In this document: positions 27,335 to 35,756 of the stretch, piece by piece
How the letters are laid out: every line of letters begins with the position of its first letter
Position numbering within the stretch: the first letter of the stretch is position 1
From: Algiphilus sp965216485
GTDB taxonomy: Bacteria; Pseudomonadota; Gammaproteobacteria; Nevskiales; Nevskiaceae
NCBI RefSeq assembly: GCF_965216485.1
Contig: NZ_OZ244162.1
Span: 992,001 to 1,056,000, forward strand
Direction: 5' to 3'
DNA length: 64,000 nucleotides
The notes under the pieces: model-generated
Told to the model about the DNA's origin: nothing
Seen by the model: only the letters and a program-made list of their open reading frames with translations
Database searches by the model: none
Program-made: the position numbers and the translations under genes

Positions 27335-27994
27335 ATGCACCGCATCTATGCCGTTTTCAGTGTTCTCTTCGTGTTCCTGCTCGCCGGCTGCGCCGGGTCG
27401 AGCGCCCAGGTGGTCAGTTCCTCCAGCAGCGCGCCCACCATTACCGAAGCGCAACAGGCGCCGGTGGATGGCGAAAAGCGCCGCATCGCGGTCAGCCGCT
27501 TCGACATGCGCGCGGGCCCGGATGTGGGCTCGGCCATGGCGGACTTTCTGACCGACGCCCTGTTCAACAGCGGCCGCTTCATCGTGCTGGAACGGGCGCG
27601 ACTGGATGAGGTGCGCGCTGAGCAACGCCTGCAGTCCTCGGCCGAATTTCGCGCCGACACCGCCGCCGAGGTCGGGCAGTTCGAGGGTGCTGAGCTCTTG
27701 ATCCGAGGCGCGGTGGTTGCCTTCGAGCCGGATTGCAAGGGGGTGTCGATCCTGCTTGCCGGCACGGGTACGGCCTGTATCACGATGAACCTGCGCATCG
27801 TCGACGTCACCACCGGGCGCGTGGTCAACGCCACCACGGTGGAGGCGACTTCCAAGTCGAATCAGGTCGGCATCTTCTTCGCACGTGGGGACCTTCCCAT
27901 CGGGCTTGGTGCCTACAACCGGACCCCGATGGAACAGGCCTTGCGCAACGCCATCGATACCGCCGTTCGCCACATTGTCGAGACCAAGATCTAG
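27335..27994 (+). CDS. CsgG/HfaB-like lipoprotein (1)
   Basis: The 219-residue lipoprotein (lipobox LLAGC) shows the CsgG-family core: KRRIAVSRFDMRAG, then MADFLTDALFNSGRFIVLERARLDEV and later NLRIVDVTTGRVVNA. Curli CsgG forms the outer-membrane secretion channel, while many short relatives without curli genes are outer-membrane lipoproteins of unknown role. No curlin genes are near. AGGAAGG precedes the ATG. A second, related gene follows and starts inside this one. Confidence 0.8.
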   Translation: MHRIYAVFSVLFVFLLAGCAGSSAQVVSSSSSAPTITEAQQAPVDGEKRRIAVSRFDMRAGPDVGSAMADFLTDALFNSGRFIVLERARLDEVRAEQRLQSSAEFRADTAAEVGQFEGAELLIRGAVVAFEPDCKGVSILLAGTGTACITMNLRIVDVTTGRVVNATTVEATSKSNQVGIFFARGDLPIGLGAYNRTPMEQALRNAIDTAVRHIVETKI

Positions 27995-28802
27995 TAGCCG
28001 GCGCTACTGGCGCGCCGCGCTGCTGCTGGTCGTTGTGGGTGGGCTGTCCGCCTGTGCGACCCAGCGCATCGAACTGACCCAGACCGGGCGCGAGGCCATC
28101 GAGACGCTGAGCGCCTTGCCGGCGGAGGCGCGGCCGAGGGTGGTGGTGGCCGGCCTCCGCGACAACACCCGCGTTGGGCAATTTTCCGCGCTGGAGGCGG
28201 GACTGGTCACCGGCCAGCATCACGCCGCGCCGGAGCAGTTCCTGGCCGGGGTTCGTGACCTGCTGGTCACTGGCCTGCTCAATACCGGGGCCTTTACCGT
28301 GCTGGAGCGTGACGGGCTGGATGAACTCACGCAGGAACGCCTGCGCCGCGCGCAGCAGGGTGAGACGGTACAGGTCAACGACAGCCTGGAAGGCGCCGAC
28401 CTGGTGGTAGCCGCCGCCATCACCGCCTTCGAACCAGGGGGCGGCGCGGCCTTTCCGGTGCCCATTCCCGTCGGCAACGACAGCTTCACCGTGGTCTGGC
28501 TGCGTCGCGGAACCTCGTCACTGGCCATGGACCTGCGCGTGCTGGATGTCGCGACCGGGCGGGTGGTGCACAGCAATGCCGTGCGCGGCGAGGCGAGCCG
28601 CTTTTCCGCCAGTGTCGATGCCTTCATCGGTCTCGGCGACACCTTCCTGACCTTGCCCGGCGTGTTGAGCTATCTCAACAAGACTCCGCTGCACGCGGCC
28701 ATCCTCGATATGGTCACCCTGGCCGTCAGTGAGGTGAGTGCCGCTGCCAGCCCGGCTGACGCCGAGCGCGCGACGAAGGCTCAGTCGGCCGTGGCGGAGT
28801 GA
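27975..28802 (+). CDS. CsgG-like lipoprotein (2)
   Basis: A second protein with the same plan: signal peptide ending GGLSAC, then RPRVVVAGLRDNT, LLVTGLLNTGAFTVLERDGLDEL and MDLRVLDVATGRVVHS. It is about 55 residues longer than its upstream neighbour. The start is not certain. TTG 27975, overlapping the previous gene by 20 bases, gives an Arg-rich n-region and complete signal peptide (MSRPRSSSRRYWRAALLLVV), and no ATG is available before the lipobox. The pair likely arose by old tandem duplication and may form a mixed complex. The 3' end overlaps bioA by 22 bases. Confidence 0.75.
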   Translation: MSRPRSSSRRYWRAALLLVVVGGLSACATQRIELTQTGREAIETLSALPAEARPRVVVAGLRDNTRVGQFSALEAGLVTGQHHAAPEQFLAGVRDLLVTGLLNTGAFTVLERDGLDELTQERLRRAQQGETVQVNDSLEGADLVVAAAITAFEPGGGAAFPVPIPVGNDSFTVVWLRRGTSSLAMDLRVLDVATGRVVHSNAVRGEASRFSASVDAFIGLGDTFLTLPGVLSYLNKTPLHAAILDMVTLAVSEVSAAASPADAERATKAQSAVAE

Positions 28803-30154
28803 ATGCCCTCGATGGCGACTTCGGCCAGCCAGTCGATTTCTTCCGGCGTGGTGACATAGGGCGGCATGAAGTAGACCGTATTGCCCAGCGGTCGTAGCAA
28901 GGCACCACGGGTGAGGCCGTGCTGATAGACACGTAGCCCGCGACGCTCGCCAGCGGCATAGGGCTTTGCCGCCGGGCCGTCCTGCGCAAGGTCGACCGCC
29001 ACCACCAATCCTTGCTGGCGGATATCGGCAACATGGGGATGGCGCGAGAGCTCGGAGAGGGCACCGTAGAGCCGCTGTCCGAGGTTGCGTACATGGGCCG
29101 GCCAGTCGCGCTGTTCCAGGATGTCGAGCGTGGCCAGCGCGGCGGTGCAGGTGATGGGGTTGCCGGTATAGCTGTGCGAATGCAGGAAGGCCTTGCCGCT
29201 GGCGTAGTCGTCGTAGAAGGCCTGATAGATGTGGTCGTTGGTCAGGCACACGGCCAGTGGCAGGGAGCCGCCGGTGAGTCCCTTGGACAGGCACATGAAG
29301 TCGGGCGTCACATCGGCCCACTCGCAGGCGAACAGCTTGCCGGTACGGCAGAAGCCCACGGCAATTTCGTCCGCGATGAGATGGACCCCATGGCGCTTGC
29401 AGGCCTCGCTGAGCAGCTTGAGGTAGATCGGCGGCCACATGCGCATGCCGCTGGCGCACTGGATCAATGGTTCCACGATGACGGCCGCCGTAGTGTCGGC
29501 GTATTGCTCCAGGGTGCGCTCCATCTCCTTGAAGCGCAAGCGCGCGTGATCCTCCCAGGAGCGGCCGGGCGGACGTCCGCCCGGTTCGAGAATGCCGCAA
29601 TCCGGTCCGCGCACGACAATGGGTTCGAGCAGCAGCTGCTTGTAGGCATCGCGATACAGCCCGGTGCTGCTCACCGCCAGGGCGCCGAGCGTCTCGCCGT
29701 GATAGCTGCCGGAGAGGGCGATGAAGCGTGTCTTTTCCGGCTTGCCGCTGTTGACCCAGTAGTGATGCGACATCTTCAGCGCGACTTCCACCGCGCTTGA
29801 GCCATTGTCGGTATACATGCAGCGCGACAGATCGCCGGGTGTGATGCGCGCCAGGCGCTCCGACAGCTCCACCACGGGCGGATGCGTGAAGCCGGCGAGC
29901 ATGACGTGATCGAGCGTGTCGAGCTGCTCCTTCAGGCGCGACACGATATGCGGGTGGCGGTGTCCGAACAGGTTGGTCCACCAGGCGCTGACGGCGTCGA
30001 AATAGCGCTTGTCGTCGGGGCCGTAGAGCCATGCACCCTCGCCGCGCGTGATCGGTACCAGCGGCAGCCACTCGTGGTCCTTCATCTGCGTGCAGGGGTG
30101 CCAGACGTGGGCTAGCGAGCGCTCCACCAGCGTGGCGGCGGCATCCTTGCTCAT
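28781..30154 (-). CDS. bioA: Adenosylmethionine-8-amino-7-oxononanoate aminotransferase
   Basis: This PLP enzyme of biotin synthesis uses S-adenosylmethionine as amino donor to make 7,8-diaminopelargonate. The 457-residue protein has HVWHPCTQMKDHE, the N-terminal BioA signature, AWWTNLFGHRHP, GSYHGETLGA, DEIAVGFCRTGKLFAC and the PLP lysine in LSKGLTGGSLPLA. No other bio genes are in the window. It begins inside the argA stop codon (four-base overlap), an unexpected pairing of biotin and arginine genes. Confidence 0.93.
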   Translation of the reverse strand: MSKDAAATLVERSLAHVWHPCTQMKDHEWLPLVPITRGEGAWLYGPDDKRYFDAVSAWWTNLFGHRHPHIVSRLKEQLDTLDHVMLAGFTHPPVVELSERLARITPGDLSRCMYTDNGSSAVEVALKMSHHYWVNSGKPEKTRFIALSGSYHGETLGALAVSSTGLYRDAYKQLLLEPIVVRGPDCGILEPGGRPPGRSWEDHARLRFKEMERTLEQYADTTAAVIVEPLIQCASGMRMWPPIYLKLLSEACKRHGVHLIADEIAVGFCRTGKLFACEWADVTPDFMCLSKGLTGGSLPLAVCLTNDHIYQAFYDDYASGKAFLHSHSYTGNPITCTAALATLDILEQRDWPAHVRNLGQRLYGALSELSRHPHVADIRQQGLVVAVDLAQDGPAAKPYAAGERRGLRVYQHGLTRGALLRPLGNTVYFMPPYVTTPEEIDWLAEVAIEGIHSATAD

Positions 30155-31494
30155 GCGGAAAGCCTTTTGTTCAGAACCAGGGAATTGCGTTGATAGTTGT
30201 ACAGCTCGCGCCGGGTCACCGGCAGGGCGTCCGGACTGCTGCGCGTGAAGCCGTGTTCGATGAACCAGTGCGGCGTATGGGTGGTGAGCGCGAACAGCTC
30301 GGTGATGCCGGCGCGGCGCGCGCGTCCTTCGGCCTGGCGCAATAGCGCCTCGGCGCGTCCGGCGCCGCGGTAGTCGGCGTGCACGGCCACGCAGGCGAGT
30401 TCCGCCGCGCTTGAATCCCCCAGCGGCAGCAGGGCAGCGCAGGCGATGACCAGACCGTCGCGGGTGGTCACCGTGAAGTGATCGATTTCGAGCTCGAGCT
30501 GCTCGCGCGAGCGCGGCACCAGCGCGCCGGCGCTTTCCAGGGGCGTGATCAGCGCGAGAATGCCACCGATATCGTCGATAGTCGCAGGCCGCGTGGTCTC
30601 GTAGGCATCGTCGGCGTGCACGAACAGTCCAGCGCCGTCACGGGTGTAGAGCTCGCGCAGCAGGGCGCCATCCTCGGCATGGCCGATGAGGTGCACGCGA
30701 GCGACGCCGGCCTGGCAGGCCTCCACCGCACAGTGGATGTAGTCCGCATCGAGCGCGCCCAGGTCTTCGCCACTGTCGGCAAGGACCTGGGCGGCCTGGC
30801 TGGCGGGAATCTGCCCCGCGTCACCGGCGTGTTCGGCCAATGGCCAGTGGCGGGGTTCGCTCGGCGTCACGAAGACCAGCTTGTCCGCACCCAGCGCGGC
30901 GGCCGCGGCCGTTGCCACATCCTCGGCGCGCAGATTGAACACCTCGCCGGTGGGCGAATAACCCAGCGGCGACAGCAGCACGATCTGGCGCGCATCCAGT
31001 GCCTGGTGCATGGTGCCGGCGTGGATGCGGCGCACCTCGCCGGTATGCTCGAAATCGACGCCATCACGCACACCCACGGGGCGTGCCGTGACCCAGTTGC
31101 CGCCCGCCGTGCGCAGCCGTGCACCGCCCATGGGGGTGCTGGCCAGACTGGTGGACAGCCGTGCCTCGATGGCCGTACGCAGCGCGCCCACCGCGCGCAT
31201 GACGCAGTCCAGCGTCGGGCGATCGGTCACGCGCAGATTGCCGCTGATGCGCGGCGTCAAACCACTGCGTTGGATCTCTTCGTGGATCTGTGGCCGCGCG
31301 CCGTGGACCAGGACCAGGCGCACGCCGAGGCTGTGCAGCAGGGCGATGTCGTAGATCAGCGCGTCGAAATCGTCGGCGGTGGCGGCTTCGCCCCCGAAGC
31401 AGACGACGAAGACCCGGCCCCGATGCGCATGCACATAGGGTGCCGCGGCGCGCAGCGCCGATACGAAGGAAAGGGTGGGTTCGTCCTTGGCCAT
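30151..31494 (-). CDS. argA: N-acetylglutamate synthase
   Basis: The 447-residue protein joins an amino-acid-kinase-like domain (VFVVCFGGEAA, VLVHGARPQI, VVLLSPLGYSPTGEVFN-type segment) to a C-terminal GNAT acetyltransferase (VHADYRGAGRAEALLRQAE), the classic bacterial ArgA layout. It starts arginine synthesis by acetylating glutamate and is usually inhibited by arginine through the kinase-like domain. argE lies nearby on the same strand, separated by a phosphodiesterase gene. Confidence 0.94.
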   Translation of the reverse strand: MAKDEPTLSFVSALRAAAPYVHAHRGRVFVVCFGGEAATADDFDALIYDIALLHSLGVRLVLVHGARPQIHEEIQRSGLTPRISGNLRVTDRPTLDCVMRAVGALRTAIEARLSTSLASTPMGGARLRTAGGNWVTARPVGVRDGVDFEHTGEVRRIHAGTMHQALDARQIVLLSPLGYSPTGEVFNLRAEDVATAAAAALGADKLVFVTPSEPRHWPLAEHAGDAGQIPASQAAQVLADSGEDLGALDADYIHCAVEACQAGVARVHLIGHAEDGALLRELYTRDGAGLFVHADDAYETTRPATIDDIGGILALITPLESAGALVPRSREQLELEIDHFTVTTRDGLVIACAALLPLGDSSAAELACVAVHADYRGAGRAEALLRQAEGRARRAGITELFALTTHTPHWFIEHGFTRSSPDALPVTRRELYNYQRNSLVLNKRLSA

Positions 31495-31550
31495 GCTCGG
31501 ATTCTAGCGGTCCGCAGCGCACTGGCGCGCGCGCCCTGCGAGGGCGCTTG

Positions 31551-32915
31551 CTAGTCGACCCCGTCGCAGTTCCACTCGCCCTCGGGTTGTGCCAGCACCT
31601 GTGCCAAGCGCAGGGGGCGGTCGGTCATGATGCCGTCGACGCCGTGATGCAGCAGATCCACCATGGTCGGGCAGTCGTCGATGGTCCAGACATGCACCGC
31701 CAGGCCGGCATTGTGGGCATCGGCGATGAAGTCATCTGTCACCACCTCGATCTGGAGCTGCTCGGGAATCTGCGACACGCTACTGGTATCGATCGGCACC
31801 TGAAAGGCCTGGTGGCCGGGCGGTGGCAGCATCGGTAGCGGTCCCTTGGAGGCGAGGACCACCGCCGCTGCCTGTGCCAGCGGAACGGCGGTCGAGGCAC
31901 AGCCGTTCTGCAATTCGAACAGAGCCGAGGCGCTGTCGTCGAAGGAGGCGACCATGACATCGTCGTCGCGGCCGTAAGCCTGCAGCAGTCGCGCCATCTG
32001 CCCCTCGTAGCTGCCGGTGCCGTCGAGATCGGGTTTGAGTTCGATATTGAGCAGGGCATGGGGGAAGCGCGCCAGGGCCTCCTCCAGTGTGGGGATGCGG
32101 AAGTCGTTGGCGGTGAAGCCCGCCGGCGGCGCGCGCTCGCCGGTGGCGATGCCGCGGTAGACGTAGGCCTCCTCGGCGGCGTCGCGCGTCGTGCCCTCGC
32201 CGGGCACGAACCAGTAGGCCGCATCCAGTGCCTTCAACTCGGCGAGGGTGAAATCACCGACATTGCCACTGCCGTTCGTGGTGCGGTCGACGGTGAGATC
32301 GTGCAACACGACCAGAGCGCCGTCGGATGTCTGGTAGACATCCATTTCCAGGACGTCGGAACCCACGGCCTCCGCGCGGTGATAGGCGAACAGGGTGTTC
32401 TCGGGGAATTCGATGACACCGCCGCGATGCGCGAAGCTGATCGGCCGTCGGTCCAACCAGGGGTTCTCGGCGCCGGGCAGGGCGGGCAGGCAGGCGCTGT
32501 CGTCGTTGGCGATGGTGCCCGTTGCGTGATCGCGGTGCAGTGCGACTTGCTTGCTGGCCAGCAGTAAGCGGAATTGCTCGTCGTCTTCCTCAAGATCGTC
32601 TCCGATCAGCGCGACCGAAATCAGCCCCTCGGTCTGGCCCGCCGGAATCGTCAGCACCCCTTCGGCGGCTTCGAAGTCGCTGTCCGCTTCGGCGGTGTCG
32701 GCTTCGGTGCGCCAGACGAGTTGCACATCCCGCGATAGGGGTTGCGACAACGCCACCGCGAAGTCCGCGCGCGACCTGTCATTGGGCGCGCCCTCGGGGG
32801 CGGCGCGGTCGTGCACCACGAGCTGAGGCCCCTGCGCCGCCTGTGGCGATCCACTACCGCCGCAGGCGGTAAGCAACAGGGAGGCGAGGAGGGCAGTGCA
32901 ACGGAGCGGTGTCAT
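31551..32915 (-). CDS. Lipoprotein with Calx-beta and glycerophosphodiester phosphodiesterase domains
   Basis: The lipobox LLTAC places the lipidated Cys at 18. Residues about 30-138 form a Calx-beta-like repeat with the end motif HATGTIANDDS. From about 157 a GDPD domain follows with catalytic-type residues in FAHRGG (His163, Arg164), PENT (Glu172), LEMDV (Glu190, Asp192) and LHDLTVDRTT (His205). It probably hydrolyses glycerophosphodiesters in the envelope with Ca or Mg. Calx-beta domains are more often found in large adhesins or exchangers, so this pairing in a lipoprotein is unusual. ATG 32915 is chosen because it starts the signal peptide. Confidence 0.85.
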   Translation of the reverse strand: MTPLRCTALLASLLLTACGGSGSPQAAQGPQLVVHDRAAPEGAPNDRSRADFAVALSQPLSRDVQLVWRTEADTAEADSDFEAAEGVLTIPAGQTEGLISVALIGDDLEEDDEQFRLLLASKQVALHRDHATGTIANDDSACLPALPGAENPWLDRRPISFAHRGGVIEFPENTLFAYHRAEAVGSDVLEMDVYQTSDGALVVLHDLTVDRTTNGSGNVGDFTLAELKALDAAYWFVPGEGTTRDAAEEAYVYRGIATGERAPPAGFTANDFRIPTLEEALARFPHALLNIELKPDLDGTGSYEGQMARLLQAYGRDDDVMVASFDDSASALFELQNGCASTAVPLAQAAAVVLASKGPLPMLPPPGHQAFQVPIDTSSVSQIPEQLQIEVVTDDFIADAHNAGLAVHVWTIDDCPTMVDLLHHGVDGIMTDRPLRLAQVLAQPEGEWNCDGVD

Positions 32916-32985
32916 GCGAGCGGCCAGGTCGGGAGCGCTGCCTGAGTCTACGGGTGTGCGCCCAAAGCGCAATCACAGCGCACGG

Positions 32986-34140
32986 TCAGGCGGTGAGACA
33001 GAAGCGCTGGATCAGACCGCGCAGCAGTTCCCGCGTGGGGGCGATGCGATCCAGCGGCAGGGATTCATTGGGTTGATGGGCCACGGCGATATCGCCCGGA
33101 CCGAGGATGACGGTGTCCATGCCAAGCTGATTGAGAAAGGGACCCTCGGTGGCGAAATCTACCGCCTCGGCGCGATGGCCCGTCAAGGCTTCGCAGGCCT
33201 CGACGATGGCCGTGGTGGCGGCGGTCTCGAAGGCGGGGATGCCTTCGAACAGCGTCTGCGCTTCCAGCCTGCAGCCGGCTTCGGTCAAGCCCTTGCGCGC
33301 GGCTTCGCGCAGGCCGGCACGCAGGTCTGCGATGTCGTCATCGGGGCCGAAGCGCATATCCACGTCCAGCCGGCAGTGCGCGGGGATGCGGTTGGCCGAG
33401 TCCCCGCCTTCGATGCATCCGAGATTCATGGTGGGGTGGTCAATGGCAAAGCCGCGGCCGCAGCGGTGCTGTGCCAGCGCCGTCTCGTGCGTCATGAGCG
33501 CGCCCAGCACCTGATGCATGCCGCGAATGGCGTTGGCGCCCAGATCGGGACGTGAAGAGTGTCCGGCGTGACCATGCACATGCAGCGAGTCCATCAAGAT
33601 GCCCTTGTGCAGACGCACCGGCCGCAGGTTGGTCGGTTCGCCGATGACGGCATGACGCGCCTTCGGCTTGCCGGCTTCGACCAGTGCGCGTGCGCCATCC
33701 ATGCCGGATTCCTCGTCCGCGGTGGCCAGAAGAATCAAGGGGGCCTGCAGGCGTTCGCCCTGGCAGAGGCTGGCGGCTTCCACTGCCAGCGCCAGAAAGC
33801 CCTTCATGTCGCAGACGCCCAGCCCGTACCACTGCTGATCGCGTTCGCTGAGGGTGAAGGGGTCCGCGTCCCAGCCGCTGTCGTCGTAGGGCACGGTATC
33901 GGTGTGTCCCGCCAGAACCAGTCCGCCCGGGCCGCTGCCCAGCGTGGCGATCAGATTGGCTTTCTCGGGGTGGCTGGGAAGTGGCAGCACCTCGCAGGAG
34001 AAGCCCAGGCCTTCCAGCCAGTTGGCCATCAGGCTGACAACGGGCAGGTTGCCCATGTCGTGTCGCGGATGATCGCTGGACACGGAAGGCGTGGCGATCA
34101 GTTGGCGGAGCAGATCAGTCAGCGGCGGCAAGCTCGTCAT
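32986..34140 (-). CDS. argE: Acetylornithine deacetylase
   Basis: This M20-family dizinc enzyme of 384 residues (E. coli 383) releases ornithine from N-acetylornithine. Metal and catalytic residues are in VLAGHTDTVP (His, Asp), GLGVCDMKGFLAL (Asp) and ATADEESGMDGA (Glu-Glu), with a dimerisation domain around GHAGHSSRPDLGANAI and a late His in PGDIAVAHQPNESL. Use of ArgE together with ArgA indicates the linear rather than cyclic arginine pathway, although an argJ elsewhere cannot be excluded. Start ATG 34140 gives the normal length. Confidence 0.93.
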   Translation of the reverse strand: MTSLPPLTDLLRQLIATPSVSSDHPRHDMGNLPVVSLMANWLEGLGFSCEVLPLPSHPEKANLIATLGSGPGGLVLAGHTDTVPYDDSGWDADPFTLSERDQQWYGLGVCDMKGFLALAVEAASLCQGERLQAPLILLATADEESGMDGARALVEAGKPKARHAVIGEPTNLRPVRLHKGILMDSLHVHGHAGHSSRPDLGANAIRGMHQVLGALMTHETALAQHRCGRGFAIDHPTMNLGCIEGGDSANRIPAHCRLDVDMRFGPDDDIADLRAGLREAARKGLTEAGCRLEAQTLFEGIPAFETAATTAIVEACEALTGHRAEAVDFATEGPFLNQLGMDTVILGPGDIAVAHQPNESLPLDRIAPTRELLRGLIQRFCLTA

Positions 34141-34204
34141 GCCCCTATCTTCGGCGATCTGCGCGCGCTTCGCAGGCGATTCGCACGATGTTCCAAGGTG
34201 GCCC

Positions 34205-34236
34205 AAAAAGCATGGGCCCGCGAAGGCGGGCCCATG
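34205..34236 (-). terminator. Rho-independent terminator of the first Gly-rich lipoprotein gene
   Basis: An 11-bp perfect stem CATGGGCCCGC/GCGGGCCCATG with a GAAG loop (34211-34236) is followed on the minus strand by CTTTTT. It lies 26 bases beyond the lipoprotein stop and before argE. Confidence 0.8.
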
Positions 34237-34262
34237 GACAACGTACGGCGGTGCAAGGCTGC

Positions 34263-35558
34263 TTAGGCGGGCGCACCCTCCTGCAACTGGGACAGGATGT
34301 CCTGGATGGCCGCGGCCGGGTCGCTCTCGCCGCCGATGGCGACCTCGATGGTGGCCACGATCAGCGGCAGCTCGACCGTGGTGCCACCACCACCGCCGCC
34401 ACTACCGCCGAGCAGGTCGGCGAGGGGTGCCAGGACGGCATCGAGCGGGGTGCCGGTGGGGCCACCGTCACCGCCGCCGCCGCCACCGCCGGCGATGGCC
34501 TCGGTCAGCGGGCCGAGAACGGCCGGCAGGACCTGATTGCCGATGGGGTCGATGAGCGGTTGCAGGGCGTCACTGAAGACATCGTTGAACAGCGGATCGA
34601 AGAGGGCCTGCAGATTGCTCAGCGGATCGGTGAGCTGATCCACACCGCCCTCGATCTGACTGGTGAACTCGCCTTCCATGCCGGCCTGCATTTCGATGAA
34701 GGCCACCGGCACGACCTGGGTGAGGACATTGTCCAGCAGGTTGTTGACGGTGTTCTGTACCTGCGCGGTGGAGTCGGCGCTATCGAAGATCGAGACGGCG
34801 AAGAGCAGGGCATCCAGATCATTCAGCGTGGTGCTCAGGGTGCTGAAGATGCCGCCGAGGACGGGGGCCTCCTTGGCTTCTGGCGGTACCTGGCTGAGGC
34901 CATCCTGCAGCGCCTGGTTGAGCGCGCTGTAGAAGTCGGAAAGGGCCTGCAGGTCGGCGGTCTCGCCGTTGCCGCCGTCACCACCGCCGCCCGGGAACTG
35001 CGCGAGCACCGGGGTCAGTGCGGCACCCAGCGGCTCCAGCGGGGTGCCGGCCAGCGGATTGTCGGCGCTGCCGCCGTCGCCATTGCCGTCATCGTTGCCG
35101 CCGTCATCGCCACCGGCACTGGCGCACTGCTGCTCGGCGAGTGCGGTCAGCAGATTCTGCAGATCGGTGGCGAACTGCTCGGCGGCCGCCTGGATCTTCA
35201 TGGAACCGTCTTCGAGGGCGGACTGCGGATCGCCGCTTGCGGCGCCATCCTGCAGCGCGAGCAGCACGGCGTCGCCGATATCGAGGGCGCCGAAGGTGAT
35301 GGCCTGGTCGGCGCAGAGCACGACTGGCTCCAGCGGGGTGCCGGCCGTACCGCCGGCGATCTGGCCAAAGACCTGCTGCGATACCGGCTCCTGCGCCGCG
35401 TCCAGCGGGCCTTCCACGCGTTCGGCACGCGCGGTGTTCTCGCTGGGTGCGCTGTCGCCGGCCGTTTCACTGCCTGCGTTGCTACCGCCGCCGCTGCACG
35501 CGCTCAGGCCAAGTGCAGTGACGGAAAGAAAGACGAGGGGGGTGATGGATCTCATCAT
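34263..35558 (-). CDS. Gly-rich lipoprotein of unknown family (downstream paralogue)
   Basis: The 431-residue protein has a lipobox signal peptide (LGLSAC) and a strong ribosome-binding site (TAGGAGGT). The mature part contains repeated GTPLxxL modules (GTPLEPVVL, GTPLEPLGAAL, GTPLDAVLAPLADLLGG), acidic Gly/Asp/Asn linkers (GGDDGGNDDGNGDGG) and long amphipathic helices. I recognise no family or enzyme motif. Its central part, DNA 34405-35420, is 99.8% identical to the neighbouring gene. The signal peptide and C-terminal region differ, but the last residues (SDPAAAIQDIL) are again homologous. A surface or outer-membrane structural role is a guess. Confidence 0.8.
   Translation of the reverse strand: MMRSITPLVFLSVTALGLSACSGGGSNAGSETAGDSAPSENTARAERVEGPLDAAQEPVSQQVFGQIAGGTAGTPLEPVVLCADQAITFGALDIGDAVLLALQDGAASGDPQSALEDGSMKIQAAAEQFATDLQNLLTALAEQQCASAGGDDGGNDDGNGDGGSADNPLAGTPLEPLGAALTPVLAQFPGGGGDGGNGETADLQALSDFYSALNQALQDGLSQVPPEAKEAPVLGGIFSTLSTTLNDLDALLFAVSIFDSADSTAQVQNTVNNLLDNVLTQVVPVAFIEMQAGMEGEFTSQIEGGVDQLTDPLSNLQALFDPLFNDVFSDALQPLIDPIGNQVLPAVLGPLTEAIAGGGGGGGDGGPTGTPLDAVLAPLADLLGGSGGGGGGTTVELPLIVATIEVAIGGESDPAAAIQDILSQLQEGAPA
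34405..35420. repeat. 1,016-bp direct repeat, copy A
   Basis: Matches 35893-36908 at a fixed offset of 1,488 bases. I see only two mismatches (35382 T vs 36870 C; 35394 C vs 36882 T), both close to one end, leaving 977 bases identical. It covers the core of the first Gly-rich lipoprotein gene. Confidence 0.95.
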
Positions 35559-35705
35559 GGTTGCCTACCTCCTATTACCGGCAAATCTCACGATCCAGAA
35601 ACGGGCATGGGCTGCCCTGAATCGTTCTTGTGTTGTGCGATACCTCTGGCAATAACCACTGCCATCAACCAGACACGTTCAGTGGACGCTCAGGGTTCCA
35701 ACGCA

Positions 35706-35729
35706 ATGGACCCGCCGAAGCGGGTCCAT
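35706..35729 (-). terminator. Hairpin after the second Gly-rich lipoprotein gene
   Basis: ATGGACCCGC/GCGGGTCCAT form a perfect 10-bp stem with a CGAA loop, 28 bases past the stop. On the minus strand it is followed by TGCGTTGG, with no T-run, so termination here may be leaky. The stem resembles the terminator of the sister gene in sequence and position. Confidence 0.55.
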
Positions 35730-35756
35730 GTTGTGGTGATGCACGAACACACGCTA

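Noticed and set aside
28518..30071. A 517-codon minus-strand frame
   Set aside because: It overlaps bioA in another frame on the same strand and contains no recognisable domain, while bioA is clear.
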